Assembly (NCBI RefSeq): GCF_004217045.1
Contig: NZ_SGXM01000001.1
Location: 1,550,001-1,614,000, forward strand
Direction of reading: 5' to 3'
Length of the DNA: 64,000 nt
DNA from: Cupriavidus agavae
GTDB taxonomy: Bacteria; Pseudomonadota; Gammaproteobacteria; Burkholderiales; Burkholderiaceae
Below the pieces are notes generated by a model. That model saw only the letters and a list, made by a program, of their open reading frames with translations. It was not told the DNA's origin and ran no database searches. The translations under genes were made by a program, and so were the position numbers. How positions within the stretch are numbered: position 1 is the stretch's first letter; each line of letters begins with the position of its first letter. Below, piece after piece: positions 1 through 8,031 of this stretch.

Positions 1-1358
1 CCCCCCAGCGCCTGATACAACATCATCCGCACCCGTAGCCGGTTCAGCCGGTTGCGTTCCACCGCCGCCTGCGCCGTGCGCAGCGCCTGCCGGTCCTCCA
101 GCCAGAACCGGATGGTCTGCTTGCCGGCCCGATAGCGGGCCGCGCCAGCCTTTTCCGCCGCCTGCGCCGCCCGGCGGGCATCGAGCAGTGGCGCCGCTTC
201 GCGCAGCAGGCTTTCGCGCTGGCCCAGCGCTTCGCTGACCTCGGCGAACGCCTGATACAGCGTCTTGCGATACAGCACGACCGATTCCTCGTACTCCGTG
301 CGCGAGATTCCCACGTTCAGCCGCACCGTATTCCACTGCAGGAACGGCAGCGCCAGGCCCGCCCCGAGCGTGCCGATCGGGTTGGTCAGCACGTGGCCGA
401 GATCGCGGTGCGCGGTGCCGACCGTGCCGGTCAGCGACAGCGTCGGAAAAAATCCGGCCTTGCTGGCATCGTGCGCCGCCAGGCTGGCACGGATGCGCGC
501 CTGCGCGGCGGCCACGTCGGGCCGGGCCTGCAGCACGCTGGCGGGCAGGCCGGGCCGGACGTCCGGCTCGGGCCCGTCGGGCAGGACAAACCCGGCGATC
601 TCGTCGAGCGGCACGGCTTCGTCGAGCAGCGTCGTCAGCGTCCTGCGCTGCGCTTCGCGCTGCTGCAGCAACTGCTCGTAGGCGGCCTCGTTTCCGGCCA
701 TCGCACGGCGGGCCAGCGCCAGTTCGGCCATCCCGTCCGCGCCGGCCCGGTAGCGTGCCGCCACGAGCGCCTCGATGCGGCGGGCGTCGCGGATATCGGC
801 CTGCGCATCGGCAAGCCGGGCGTTCAGCTCGGCAATCGTCCAGTACGTCGACGCCGTGGCGCCGATCAGCGACAGCCGCGCGCTGTCCAGGTCGAAACGC
901 GACGCTTCCGACGCCCAGGCCGCCGCATCGCGGGTCCGCGCCAGCTTGCCCCACAGGTCCAGTTCGTAGCCAAGCTGGAAGGTCAGGCCGTACTCGCGCT
1001 GGCTCGGATTGTCGTGCCGCAGCGCCTTGCTGACCGATGACTGGCCGCCCAGGCTGGCGTCGGGCGTCAGGTTGGTGTCCGCCAGTCCCGCCTGCATGCG
1101 CGCCCGTTCGAGCCGGATGGCGGCAAGCGCCAGATCGGCATTGCGCGCGAGCGCCCGGTCGATCAGGCTGTCCAGCCGCGCGTCGCCGAACGCCTGCCAC
1201 CAGTGGTCGGCTTCGCCCTCGCTGGCCGCGCTGCCGCCGCGTGCCTCCCAGGCGTCCGGGAGTTCGACCTCCGGTGCCCGATACGGGGTTTCGAGCAGCG
1301 CGCCGCAGCCGGCCAGACTGGCGAGCGCGGCGGCGAGCAGGCAGTTTCGGATCGTCAT
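1..1358 (-). CDS. Outer-membrane efflux lipoprotein, NodT/TolC family (C-terminus beyond window)
   Basis: This is the outer-membrane channel of a tripartite efflux or secretion pump. The N-terminus is a lipoprotein signal (MTIRNCLLAAALASLAGCG) with lipobox LAGC, so Cys18 is the likely acylated residue. It is followed by PYRAPEVELPDAW, typical of the NodT/OprM/CusC branch. The two long helical repeats of the family follow, with ARPDVAAAQARIRA in the second half. The ATG at 1356-1358 lies 5 nt after the stop of the MacB-like gene, so it is the last visible gene of the peptide-export operon. About 452 codons are present and the C-terminus is off the window edge. Most likely it is the exit duct for the MacA-type adaptor upstream. 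Which inner-membrane transporter it docks with cannot be seen. Confidence 0.9.
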   Translation of the reverse strand, partial: MTIRNCLLAAALASLAGCGALLETPYRAPEVELPDAWEARGGSAASEGEADHWWQAFGDARLDSLIDRALARNADLALAAIRLERARMQAGLADTNLTPDASLGGQSSVSKALRHDNPSQREYGLTFQLGYELDLWGKLARTRDAAAWASEASRFDLDSARLSLIGATASTYWTIAELNARLADAQADIRDARRIEALVAARYRAGADGMAELALARRAMAGNEAAYEQLLQQREAQRRTLTTLLDEAVPLDEIAGFVLPDGPEPDVRPGLPASVLQARPDVAAAQARIRASLAAHDASKAGFFPTLSLTGTVGTAHRDLGHVLTNPIGTLGAGLALPFLQWNTVRLNVGISRTEYEESVVLYRKTLYQAFAEVSEALGQRESLLREAAPLLDARRAAQAAEKAGAARYRAGKQTIRFWLEDRQALRTAQAAVERNRLNRLRVRMMLYQALG

Positions 1359-1363
1359 CGTCG

Positions 1364-3323
1364 TCACCCTCGCGCCAGCGCCGCCACCGGATCGAGCTTC
1401 GACGCATTGCGCGCCGGCACGAAGCCGAAGCCGATGCCCGTGGCAGCGGCGGTCGCGCAGGCGCCCAGCACGGCCAGCGGCGAGAGGTACATGGCAATGG
1501 CGTCCTGCAGCCAGCCGAACACGATCCCGATGGCCCACGCCATGACCACGCCGAGCACCCCGCCCACCAGGCAGATCAGCACCGCCTCGATCAGGAACTG
1601 CTGGCGGATATCCGATGGCCGGGCGCCCACGGCCATGCGGATGCCGATCTCCCGGGTGCGCTCGCTGACCGACACCAGCATGATGTTCATCACGCCGACC
1701 CCGCCCACCACCAGCGACACCACGGCAATGGCCGACACCATCAGCGTCAGCGCATTGGCGGTGCCCTCGATACTGCGGATGAAGCTGTCGTTGGTCGTGA
1801 CGAAGAAGTCCTTGCGGCCATGGCGCCTGGCCAGCAGCCGCTCCACGTCGGCCACCTGCCACGCCCCGCCGCCCGGCTTGAGCCGGAGCTTGATGCCCTG
1901 GAAGTAGTCCTGCGGCGCCAGCCGCGACATGTGCGTGGTGTAAGGCAGCCAGATCCAGAGCGTATCGTCGCCATCCAGTAGCGACTTGCGCGAAACCGCC
2001 ACGCCCACGATGCGCAGCGGCACCTGCCCCACCAGCACGATCTCGCCCAGCGGGTCGCCGTGAGCACCGAACAGCCGCGTCCTGAGGTTCTCGTCGATCA
2101 CGGCCACCTGGGCGCGCCGCGCCACATCGTCCGCGGAGAACCACGTGCCCGCCGCCAGCCGGGTATTGCTGGCCCGCGCATAGGCGTGGCCGACGCCCAG
2201 CGTCGAGACGTCGAGCCGGCGGTTGCCGCGCCGCAGGGCAGGCGTTCCGTAGGTCACCGGGCTGAGGCTGTCGACGTACGGCTGGGCGGCCAGCACCGGC
2301 AGGTCGGCCTCGCGCAGCGACTGCAGCGCGCGAGGGTCTTCGCCGCCGCGCTCGGCCCCCGGGTAGATGTCCATGGTGTGCGAGCCCATCGCATGGAAAT
2401 CCGCCACCACCCGGCGCTTGGCGCCCTCGCCCAGCCCCACCACGGCGATCACCGAGGCAATTCCGATCACGATCCCGAGCATCGTCAGCAAGGCGCGCAT
2501 CCGGTGCGTGAGCATGGCGTGCCAGGCCGTGCCCAGGCCGGCACGCAGCGTGGCAAACGGAAGCGCCCGGCGCGCGCCGCCAGCGGCCGGCGGCTCCGGC
2601 AGCCTGGCCGGCTGGCTGGTCCGGGCCGACGGGCACGCGCCGGTACGCCGGTCGGCAACGATGGCGCCATCCTGGATCTCGATGATGCGGTCGGCACTGG
2701 CCGCCACCTCGGGATCATGCGTGACGATGACGATCGTATGGCCCTCGCGGTGCAGCGCCCGCAGTTGCGCGAGCACGTCATGATGGCTGGCCCGGTCGAG
2801 CGCACCGGTCGGCTCGTCGGCCAGGATCACGGCCCCGCCGTTCATCAGCGCCCGGGCGATGCTCACGCGCTGCTGCTGCCCGCCCGAGAGCTGCGCGGGC
2901 CGGTAGTCGAGCCGGTGGCCCATGCCGAGCCGCTCCAGCAGCGCGCGCGCCCGCTGGTCGCGTGCGGCACGCTCCATTCCCGCGTAGAGCGCCGGCATGC
3001 CGGCATTGTCGAGCGCGCTCAGGTGCGGCAACAGGTCATAGCGCTGGAAGATGAAGCCGAAGTATTCGCGGCGCAGCGCCGCCAGCGCGTCGGGGCCGAG
3101 CAGGCTGGCATCCTGCCCGGCGATGCGGTACGCCCCGGCACTCGGCCGGTCGAGGCAGCCGAGGATATTGAGCAGCGTCGACTTGCCCGACCCGGAGCGG
3201 CCGATGATGGCCACCCTCTCCCGCGTCGATGCGCAGGTCGATGCCCGACAGCACCGTGGAGGTTTCCCGGCCGTTCCGGTACACGCGCGACACGCCACGC
3301 AGTTCGAGCAGCGGGCCGGTCAT
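1364..3323 (-). pseudogene. macB: MacB-type ABC transporter (ATPase plus permease), frameshifted near the N-terminus
   Basis: MacB proteins couple ATP hydrolysis to expulsion of peptides or lipopeptides from the periplasm through MacA and TolC. The ATG at 3323 overlaps the macA-like stop (ATGA) and codes MTGPLLELRGVSRVYRNG up to IDAGE, where the frame breaks at about 3220-3223. The other frame then gives [16 protein letters not shown] (Walker A), the signature [15 protein letters not shown], Walker [12 protein letters not shown], and a FtsX/MacB permease with four membrane segments ending VPARNASKLDPVAALARG. The frames are offset as by loss of 2 nt or gain of 1 nt, and no slippery run is present. 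The downstream frame has only a GTG without a clear ribosome site at 3298. It may be a real inactivating mutation or a sequencing error; everything else is intact and under normal codon use. Confidence 0.85.
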
Positions 3324-4483
3324 GGCTGGCCTCCGTCGTCCGGGGACCGGGCGCCCACCACCACGCGCTCGCCCTCCGCCAGCCCGCCCAGCACCTGCAC
3401 CGAGACGTGGTCGCTGACCCCGGTCTCGATCTGCCGGGATTCCACCCCCGCACCGTTGCCGCCGGACAGCACATCCACGCTGTACCGCCCTGCCCGATCC
3501 GGGCCGCGTACCGCCGCGGCCGGCACCACCAGCGCCTGGCTGGCCCGGCCGAGCACGATCGACACCTGCGCCGTCATCGACGGCCTGAGGATGCCGTCTT
3601 CGTTCGCCACTTCCAGCAGCCCGTTGTAATAGACCGCACCGGCCGCGCCCGACTGCCCCGGCATACCGTCCTGCGACGCCTGCTCGACCGGCGGCGCCGG
3701 TTCCACGCTCTTGAGCCGCGCGTGGAACTTCCGCTGCGCGGCGCCGAGGATCGTGAACCACGCCTCCTGCCCCGCCCGCACGCGCACCACATCGGCCTCC
3801 GAGATGCGCGCCTTGACCAGCATCTGGTCGAGTTCCGCCAGCACCAGGATCGTGGGCGCCGCCTGTGCCGACACCACGGTCTGGCCCTCCTGCGTCACGA
3901 TGGCGATCACCTGCCCGTCCATCGGCGCCGAGATGCGCGTATAGGCCAGGTTGGCGCGCGCCGTCTCCACCGCCGCCCGGCCCTGCCTGAGCTGCGCGTC
4001 GAGCGCGGCAATGTTGGCGCGCGTGGTATCGGCCTGGCTTTGCGCCAGTTCGAGATCGGCCACGGCGTTGGCATCGTCGGCGCGCAGTGCCTGCTCGCGC
4101 CGCAGCGCCAGTTCGTGCTGCCGCCGCAGCGCCACCTGCGCGGCGCGCTGCGCCTTGAGGTTCTGCAAGGCGGCTTCGGCCTGCAACAGCTCGTTCTGCT
4201 GCAGGATGGGATCGATCTCGGCCAGCAACTGGCCCTTGACCACGCGCTCGCCCAGCGCCACCTTCAGCGACTTCAACTGGCCGCTGACCTGGGCGCCGAC
4301 ACTGACCTGCCGGACCGGCGTCAGCGTGCCCGAGGCCAGCACCGCCTCCTCGATGTCGGCGCGCGCCACCGGCACGGTATCGAATTCGGCAGGCGCCGGC
4401 TGCAGCAGCCACCCGCCGCCGGCCGCCAGCAGGCCAGCGGCCCCCAGCGCCGCCAGCCATCGCGCATGACGCAACCCGCTCAT
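3320..4483 (-). CDS. macA: MacA-type periplasmic adaptor (membrane-fusion protein)
   Basis: Periplasmic adaptor joining an inner-membrane ABC transporter to a TolC-type channel. The 387 residues begin with a single N-terminal membrane anchor (LAALGAAGLLAAGGGWLL). A lipoyl/barrel-sandwich half follows (LTPVRQVSVGAQVSGQLKSL), then a long alpha-hairpin rich in Ala, Gln, Leu and Arg (about residues 95-180), the second lipoyl half (ARANLAYTRISAPMDGQV) and a beta-barrel and membrane-proximal domain. Domain order and length match MacA. The start overlaps the C39 exporter stop (ATGA) and its own stop overlaps the MacB ATG, so all are translated from one message. It could serve the MacB-like protein, the C39 exporter, or both; the sequence does not decide. 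Confidence 0.92.
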   Translation of the reverse strand: MSGLRHARWLAALGAAGLLAAGGGWLLQPAPAEFDTVPVARADIEEAVLASGTLTPVRQVSVGAQVSGQLKSLKVALGERVVKGQLLAEIDPILQQNELLQAEAALQNLKAQRAAQVALRRQHELALRREQALRADDANAVADLELAQSQADTTRANIAALDAQLRQGRAAVETARANLAYTRISAPMDGQVIAIVTQEGQTVVSAQAAPTILVLAELDQMLVKARISEADVVRVRAGQEAWFTILGAAQRKFHARLKSVEPAPPVEQASQDGMPGQSGAAGAVYYNGLLEVANEDGILRPSMTAQVSIVLGRASQALVVPAAAVRGPDRAGRYSVDVLSGGNGAGVESRQIETGVSDHVSVQVLGGLAEGERVVVGARSPDDGGQP

Positions 4484-6573
4484 GAGGTGGCTCCGTCCCC
4501 GGCGGGGACCACGCGCACCAGCACGCCGTCCGCCAGTTCATAGACGGTATCGAACATCGGCAGGTACGTCCGGTCATGGGTCACGACCACCGCCGCCTGG
4601 CGCCCCGCCGTGATCGCCGCCATCACCTGGCGGGCGCTTTCGCCATCGAGATTGGCCGTGGGTTCGTCGAACAGGCCGATGCTGCGCCGCGCGTACAGTG
4701 CCCGCGCCACCATCAGCCGTTGCCGCTCGCCGGAAGACAGCGACGCCGTGGCCTCGCTGACGACCGTGTCGATGCCGGCCGGCAGCGCGCCAATGCGCTC
4801 CCCGAGCCCGACGTCATCGATCAGCCGCAGCGCCGCCAGCCGGTCGGGCCGCGCCGCGAACATCGTCACGTTGTCGAGCACCGAGCCGCCGAACAGGATA
4901 TCGGCCGAGGTCTGCAGGTACATATGGCGGCGCAGCGCCGGCCACGGCGCCTCGGCCCCGTCGATCCACAGCACGCCGTCATCGGGCAGGTCGAGGCCGG
5001 ACAGCAGCGTCAGCAAAGTGGATTTACCGGCACCCGAAGCACCAAGCAGCGCGATCTTCTCGCCGGGCCGGATGCCGAGTTCGATCTCTGAGAGCGCCAC
5101 CGGGCTGCTCTCGTGCTGGAACACCAGATGCTCGACCCGGATCGCGTCGTGCCACGGTGCCGGGTCAGGCAGGTCCGCGTCGCGCTCCTGCTCGAAGAGG
5201 TCGCGCGCCCGTTCGTTCGCCACATGGTTGGAACGCGCCGCCAGCCAGGCGCCGTAACCGGCCGTGGCCGCGCCAAAGGCGATCTGCCGCAGGAACACGA
5301 ACGCGTAGAAGGCACCGAACGATAGCTGGCCGGCCAGCATGGCCGACGCGGCCACCCCCAGCATGACCAGCAACTCGATATTGCCGAGCAGCATGTAGCT
5401 GGTTTCCTGCCGTATCAGCAGGTTGGCCTTGCGCCGCCAGGTGTCGGTGATGCGCAGGCCATGGTCGCCGTAGTCCGCGGCCCGGCGGTGCGTGGCGAGC
5501 GCCGATTTCCAGGCCGTGATGCCGAGCACGGTTTCCAGCAGGAACTGCTGCTGGTCCGCCGCCGCCTGCTCCGATTCCAGCCTCAGGCCCTGCTCCTCGC
5601 CCTTGAAGCGCTGCGTCAGCAGGCCCGACACGGCGATGCCCGACACGCTGACCACCGCCAGCCACGGCTGCAGCCAGGCCATCGCCGCAATCGCCACGAC
5701 CGACACCACGACCGAACACAGCATCGTGTTGGAGAGCCTGACGCGGTCGAGCGCCGCGAAGCCATAGGCGGTAAAGCGCTCGACGATCTCGCCCGGAAAG
5801 CGCCGCGAGAAGTAGCGCAGCCGGTTCTCCACCAGCAGGCCGAACCCGTTGTCGAGCGCCCGCATGCCCGTCATGGCGCAGCGCAGGTACATCAGCCGGG
5901 CGGCCAGGCGCATGAAGAAGAACGCCGCCACCGTGGCCAGCAGGAAGGCCACCCCGATGCGCAGGTAGGCCGCCATGCCGTCAGCCCCGAGCATGCGGTC
6001 CACGGCTGGCCCGACAAACAGCGGCGTCACGAACGACAGCAACGACACCAGCAGCGTCAGGCCAATCAGCCCGGTACCGCCGGCACGGTCGACCAGCGAA
6101 GCCAGCGCATGGGACCGGGGTGCGGCATGCGGGTGCGGGTGCACCGATTCGTCAAGGATCAGCGCGTAGCCCGAGGCGGAGGCGGCAAGCACGCCAGCGG
6201 GCAGCATCTGCTCGCCCATCGCCGGATCGTAGACCTGGAACAGGTCGCCGCCAGCCCGCATCACCAGCACGAAATGATTGCCGCCGACGTGGAGAATGGC
6301 CGGCAACGGCAGTTCCGCCAGCGCACCACGCCCGAACCGGACCGGATCGGACGCAATGCCGTAGCCGGCCAGCACTTCGGACAGGTCGGCCAGTGACATG
6401 CCGAGCTGCGGCGCGCCGTAGCGGGCTCGCAGTTCCGCCAGATCGGCGGGAATGCCAAGGGAACCGAGCAGCATGGCCAGGCAGGCCAGCCCGCATTCGG
6501 ACGTCTCGCCCTGGTAGACCGGCTCGATATCGTGCAGGCCCCGCAGGGTATGGGGAAAGATCGTCTGGAGCAT
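4480..6573 (-). CDS. Peptidase-containing ABC exporter (C39 double-glycine leader peptidase, PCAT/CvaB-like)
   Basis: A bacteriocin-type exporter that removes double-glycine leaders and pumps the peptide across the inner membrane. The N-terminal C39 peptidase is complete: Gln21 and catalytic Cys27 in QGETSECGLAC, His100 in HVGGNHFVLV and Asp116 in VYDPAMG. A six-helix ABC membrane domain spans about residues 160-440. The nucleotide-binding domain has Walker A GASGAGKST (511-519), signature LSSGERQ (about 612-618) and Walker B LFDEP (about 634-638). The 697-residue length is normal for the family. Start and acyltransferase stop overlap as TAATG. The nearby 56-residue peptide with LSPQQAMAVVGG is its obvious substrate. 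Family assignment is secure; the substrate is inferred from the context. Confidence 0.95.
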   Translation of the reverse strand: MLQTIFPHTLRGLHDIEPVYQGETSECGLACLAMLLGSLGIPADLAELRARYGAPQLGMSLADLSEVLAGYGIASDPVRFGRGALAELPLPAILHVGGNHFVLVMRAGGDLFQVYDPAMGEQMLPAGVLAASASGYALILDESVHPHPHAAPRSHALASLVDRAGGTGLIGLTLLVSLLSFVTPLFVGPAVDRMLGADGMAAYLRIGVAFLLATVAAFFFMRLAARLMYLRCAMTGMRALDNGFGLLVENRLRYFSRRFPGEIVERFTAYGFAALDRVRLSNTMLCSVVVSVVAIAAMAWLQPWLAVVSVSGIAVSGLLTQRFKGEEQGLRLESEQAAADQQQFLLETVLGITAWKSALATHRRAADYGDHGLRITDTWRRKANLLIRQETSYMLLGNIELLVMLGVAASAMLAGQLSFGAFYAFVFLRQIAFGAATAGYGAWLAARSNHVANERARDLFEQERDADLPDPAPWHDAIRVEHLVFQHESSPVALSEIELGIRPGEKIALLGASGAGKSTLLTLLSGLDLPDDGVLWIDGAEAPWPALRRHMYLQTSADILFGGSVLDNVTMFAARPDRLAALRLIDDVGLGERIGALPAGIDTVVSEATASLSSGERQRLMVARALYARRSIGLFDEPTANLDGESARQVMAAITAGRQAAVVVTHDRTYLPMFDTVYELADGVLVRVVPAGDGATS

Positions 6574-7517
6574 TACTGGCCCCCGTCATTGAAATAGAAC
6601 AGCGACGGAAAATGCCAGAGCAGCCATTGGTCGCCATGCTCCCGCAGGGCCTGCTCAAGACAGCGTGCGACGTCGTTGCCATCCACACAAGGAGGAAAAA
6701 CGCGGATCGCAAGCCGTCCGCCCTCCCAGAACACATAAAAGGGAATCAACCGGCCGCCCACCAGCCGGGCCAGCTCCCCGGCGCCGCCATGCAGCCGGGC
6801 CGGACGGCCGAACAGCGTCACCGGATGCGTGCGCATGGCTCGCCCCAGATGGGCCTCGGTGAATTGCGGCAGGATGTCCGGAAAAATGGCGAGATTGGCG
6901 TGGTTTGCACGCATCTCGCGCAACATGGCCCGGCGCGCGGCGGCCGGCTCGTCCGGGTGATGCTGGATCATCACCGCATCGCGCCGCGCAAAGGCGGCGG
7001 CCTCGTCGGCGCCGTAGTGCCCGGCCGCGTAAATGGAAATGGTGTGGGTGCGCCGGGGCGGCACCAGGGAAATGACCGCTACGGCCAGCGCGTCGGAGCA
7101 GACATGGAGCGGCGCGAAAACCGGCGTGAAACCCTGCGCGACCATGTTTTCGCGCGCCATCGCCAGTTCGGCGGCGCAGGCTTCGAGCATGCCCACCAGC
7201 CCGGACTCGGTGTGGTACATCGCCGATTCCAGCACGAGGCGGCGGCGCACCAGCGCGGCATAGCCCTGGCGCGGCGCCACGCCAAGCAGTTTGCGCTGGT
7301 TCTCCCGCCAGGTCCGGGCGCGCGCCCGGTCGCGGGCCGCCTCCCGGCCAATCCGCCAGGGCAGCCGGGCCAGCGACGCCGCCAGCCGGACAGGCATGCA
7401 GGACCAGAACGCCGCACCAAGGGCCGCGCTCAGGCGAGCCGCCAGCCGGCTGCGGGCGCGTGCGAGCGCGGCCGCGATACCCGCCCTGCCGAGCGAAATG
7501 GCAATGGATAGCTGCAT
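6573..7517 (-). CDS. LpxL/HtrB-like acyltransferase (LPLAT family) in peptide-export operon
   Basis: A 314-residue protein of the lysophospholipid/lipid A acyltransferase type, which moves a fatty acyl chain from a thioester donor to an acceptor at the inner membrane. An Arg/Ala-rich N-terminal helix (residues 1-60) may act as a membrane anchor. The second half follows LpxL closely: LFGRPARLHGGAGELARLVGGRLIPFYVFW, then LAIRVFPP and the terminal WLLWHFPSLFYFN. The catalytic HX4D/E of LpxL is not evident. The best equivalent is His138-VCS-Asp142 (HX3D), so the active site may be altered. Its position between a double-glycine peptide and the leader peptidase exporter suggests a peptide acceptor instead of lipid A. 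That is inference; a lipid-modifying self-protection role is an alternative. Confidence 0.75.
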   Translation of the reverse strand: MQLSIAISLGRAGIAAALARARSRLAARLSAALGAAFWSCMPVRLAASLARLPWRIGREAARDRARARTWRENQRKLLGVAPRQGYAALVRRRLVLESAMYHTESGLVGMLEACAAELAMARENMVAQGFTPVFAPLHVCSDALAVAVISLVPPRRTHTISIYAAGHYGADEAAAFARRDAVMIQHHPDEPAAARRAMLREMRANHANLAIFPDILPQFTEAHLGRAMRTHPVTLFGRPARLHGGAGELARLVGGRLIPFYVFWEGGRLAIRVFPPCVDGNDVARCLEQALREHGDQWLLWHFPSLFYFNDGGQ

Positions 7518-7568
7518 GATGAGGACCTGCGAATGGGAGGAGAAACCAGAAAGCCGTTGCCAGGAGAA

Positions 7569-7589
7569 ACGGCCGGAATATCCGGCCGT
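7569..7589 (-). terminator. Hairpin between peptide gene and export genes (possible attenuator)
   Basis: A perfect 9-bp GC-rich stem (ACGGCCGGA with TCCGGCCGT) around a 3-nt loop lies between the peptide stop and the acyltransferase start. On the minus strand it is followed by TTTCTCC, a short and imperfect U tract. That would let part of transcription pass, giving more peptide mRNA than exporter mRNA, as is common in bacteriocin operons. The structure is seen; the function is inferred. Confidence 0.55.
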
Positions 7590-7654
7590 CCTTCGTGAGT
7601 ATTCCTTCCGACGGGAATAATCACGGGTAAAACACCAATCTCGAGAACCGACGA

Positions 7655-7825
7655 TTATTTACCAGGGGTATTGGCGTACCACTGGCCGGTCTTCGAGTCC
7701 TTCTTGCATTGGGCATAACGGCTGCGGCAGCCTTCGAACGTCTTGAACATCTGACGTTTTCCGCCAACCACCGCCATGGCCTGCTGCGGACTGAGCTTCT
7801 GAATCCTGGCTTGGGTGTCTGACAT
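7655..7825 (-). CDS. Small cationic peptide precursor with double-glycine leader (putative bacteriocin/microcin-like)
   Basis: A 56-residue precursor starting at the ATG at 7825; an in-frame TTG at 7840 would add five residues. The leader MSDTQARIQK plus LSPQQAMAVVGG fits the double-glycine consensus LSxxELxxIxGG at -12 Leu, -11 Ser, -4 Val, -2 and -1 Gly. Cleavage would release a 34-residue core beginning KRQMFK and ending TPGK. The core has six Lys, three Arg, one Glu and one Asp (net about +7) and two cysteines spaced CX6C (GCRSRYAQCKK) that could form one disulfide. No known bacteriocin was recognised by eye. It is the first gene of the operon with the C39 exporter. A signalling peptide is another possibility. 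No immunity gene was identified. Confidence 0.8.
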   Translation of the reverse strand: MSDTQARIQKLSPQQAMAVVGGKRQMFKTFEGCRSRYAQCKKDSKTGQWYANTPGK

Positions 7826-7935
7826 TTTCTTCGAGTGCAAAATCGCGCCTGTTTATCTGATGGGTACCGGCTTGCGGCGCATGCAAGACCGCCCCATCGT
7901 CCGGAGCCCGTTGGAAAACACTCCGGATAACCGGA

Positions 7936-7964
7936 ATACTAGGCAGACGGCAGAGACGTGAAAA
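7936..7964 (-). promoter_or_regulatory. Candidate promoter and operator for the peptide operon
   Basis: On the minus strand TTTTCA (7959-7964) and TAGTAT (7936-7941) are separated by 17 nt, each matching 4 of 6 sigma-70 consensus bases. Directly downstream, at 7922-7935, is an inverted repeat (TCCGG, 4 nt, CCGGA) where a repressor could sit near the transcription start. The AT-rich stretch 7590-8000 is unlike the GC-rich neighbours. The exact start site is unknown. Confidence 0.4.
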
Positions 7965-8031
7965 TCGAAGAAAGCTTAAATTACAGCGCTGCAATCAAGT
8001 AGCCGCGATACTTCTGATATTGCAGGCTCTG

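Noticed and set aside
2060-4543. A long plus-strand open frame of over 800 codons across the MacA/MacB genes
   Set aside because: It is opposite to coding genes with full motifs. The translation is Arg/His/Pro-rich without any family and is a shadow of GC-rich codons.
7659-7994. A 111-codon frame overlapping the double-glycine peptide
   Set aside because: It reads the same DNA in another frame and has no ribosome site. The peptide with GG leader explains the region.
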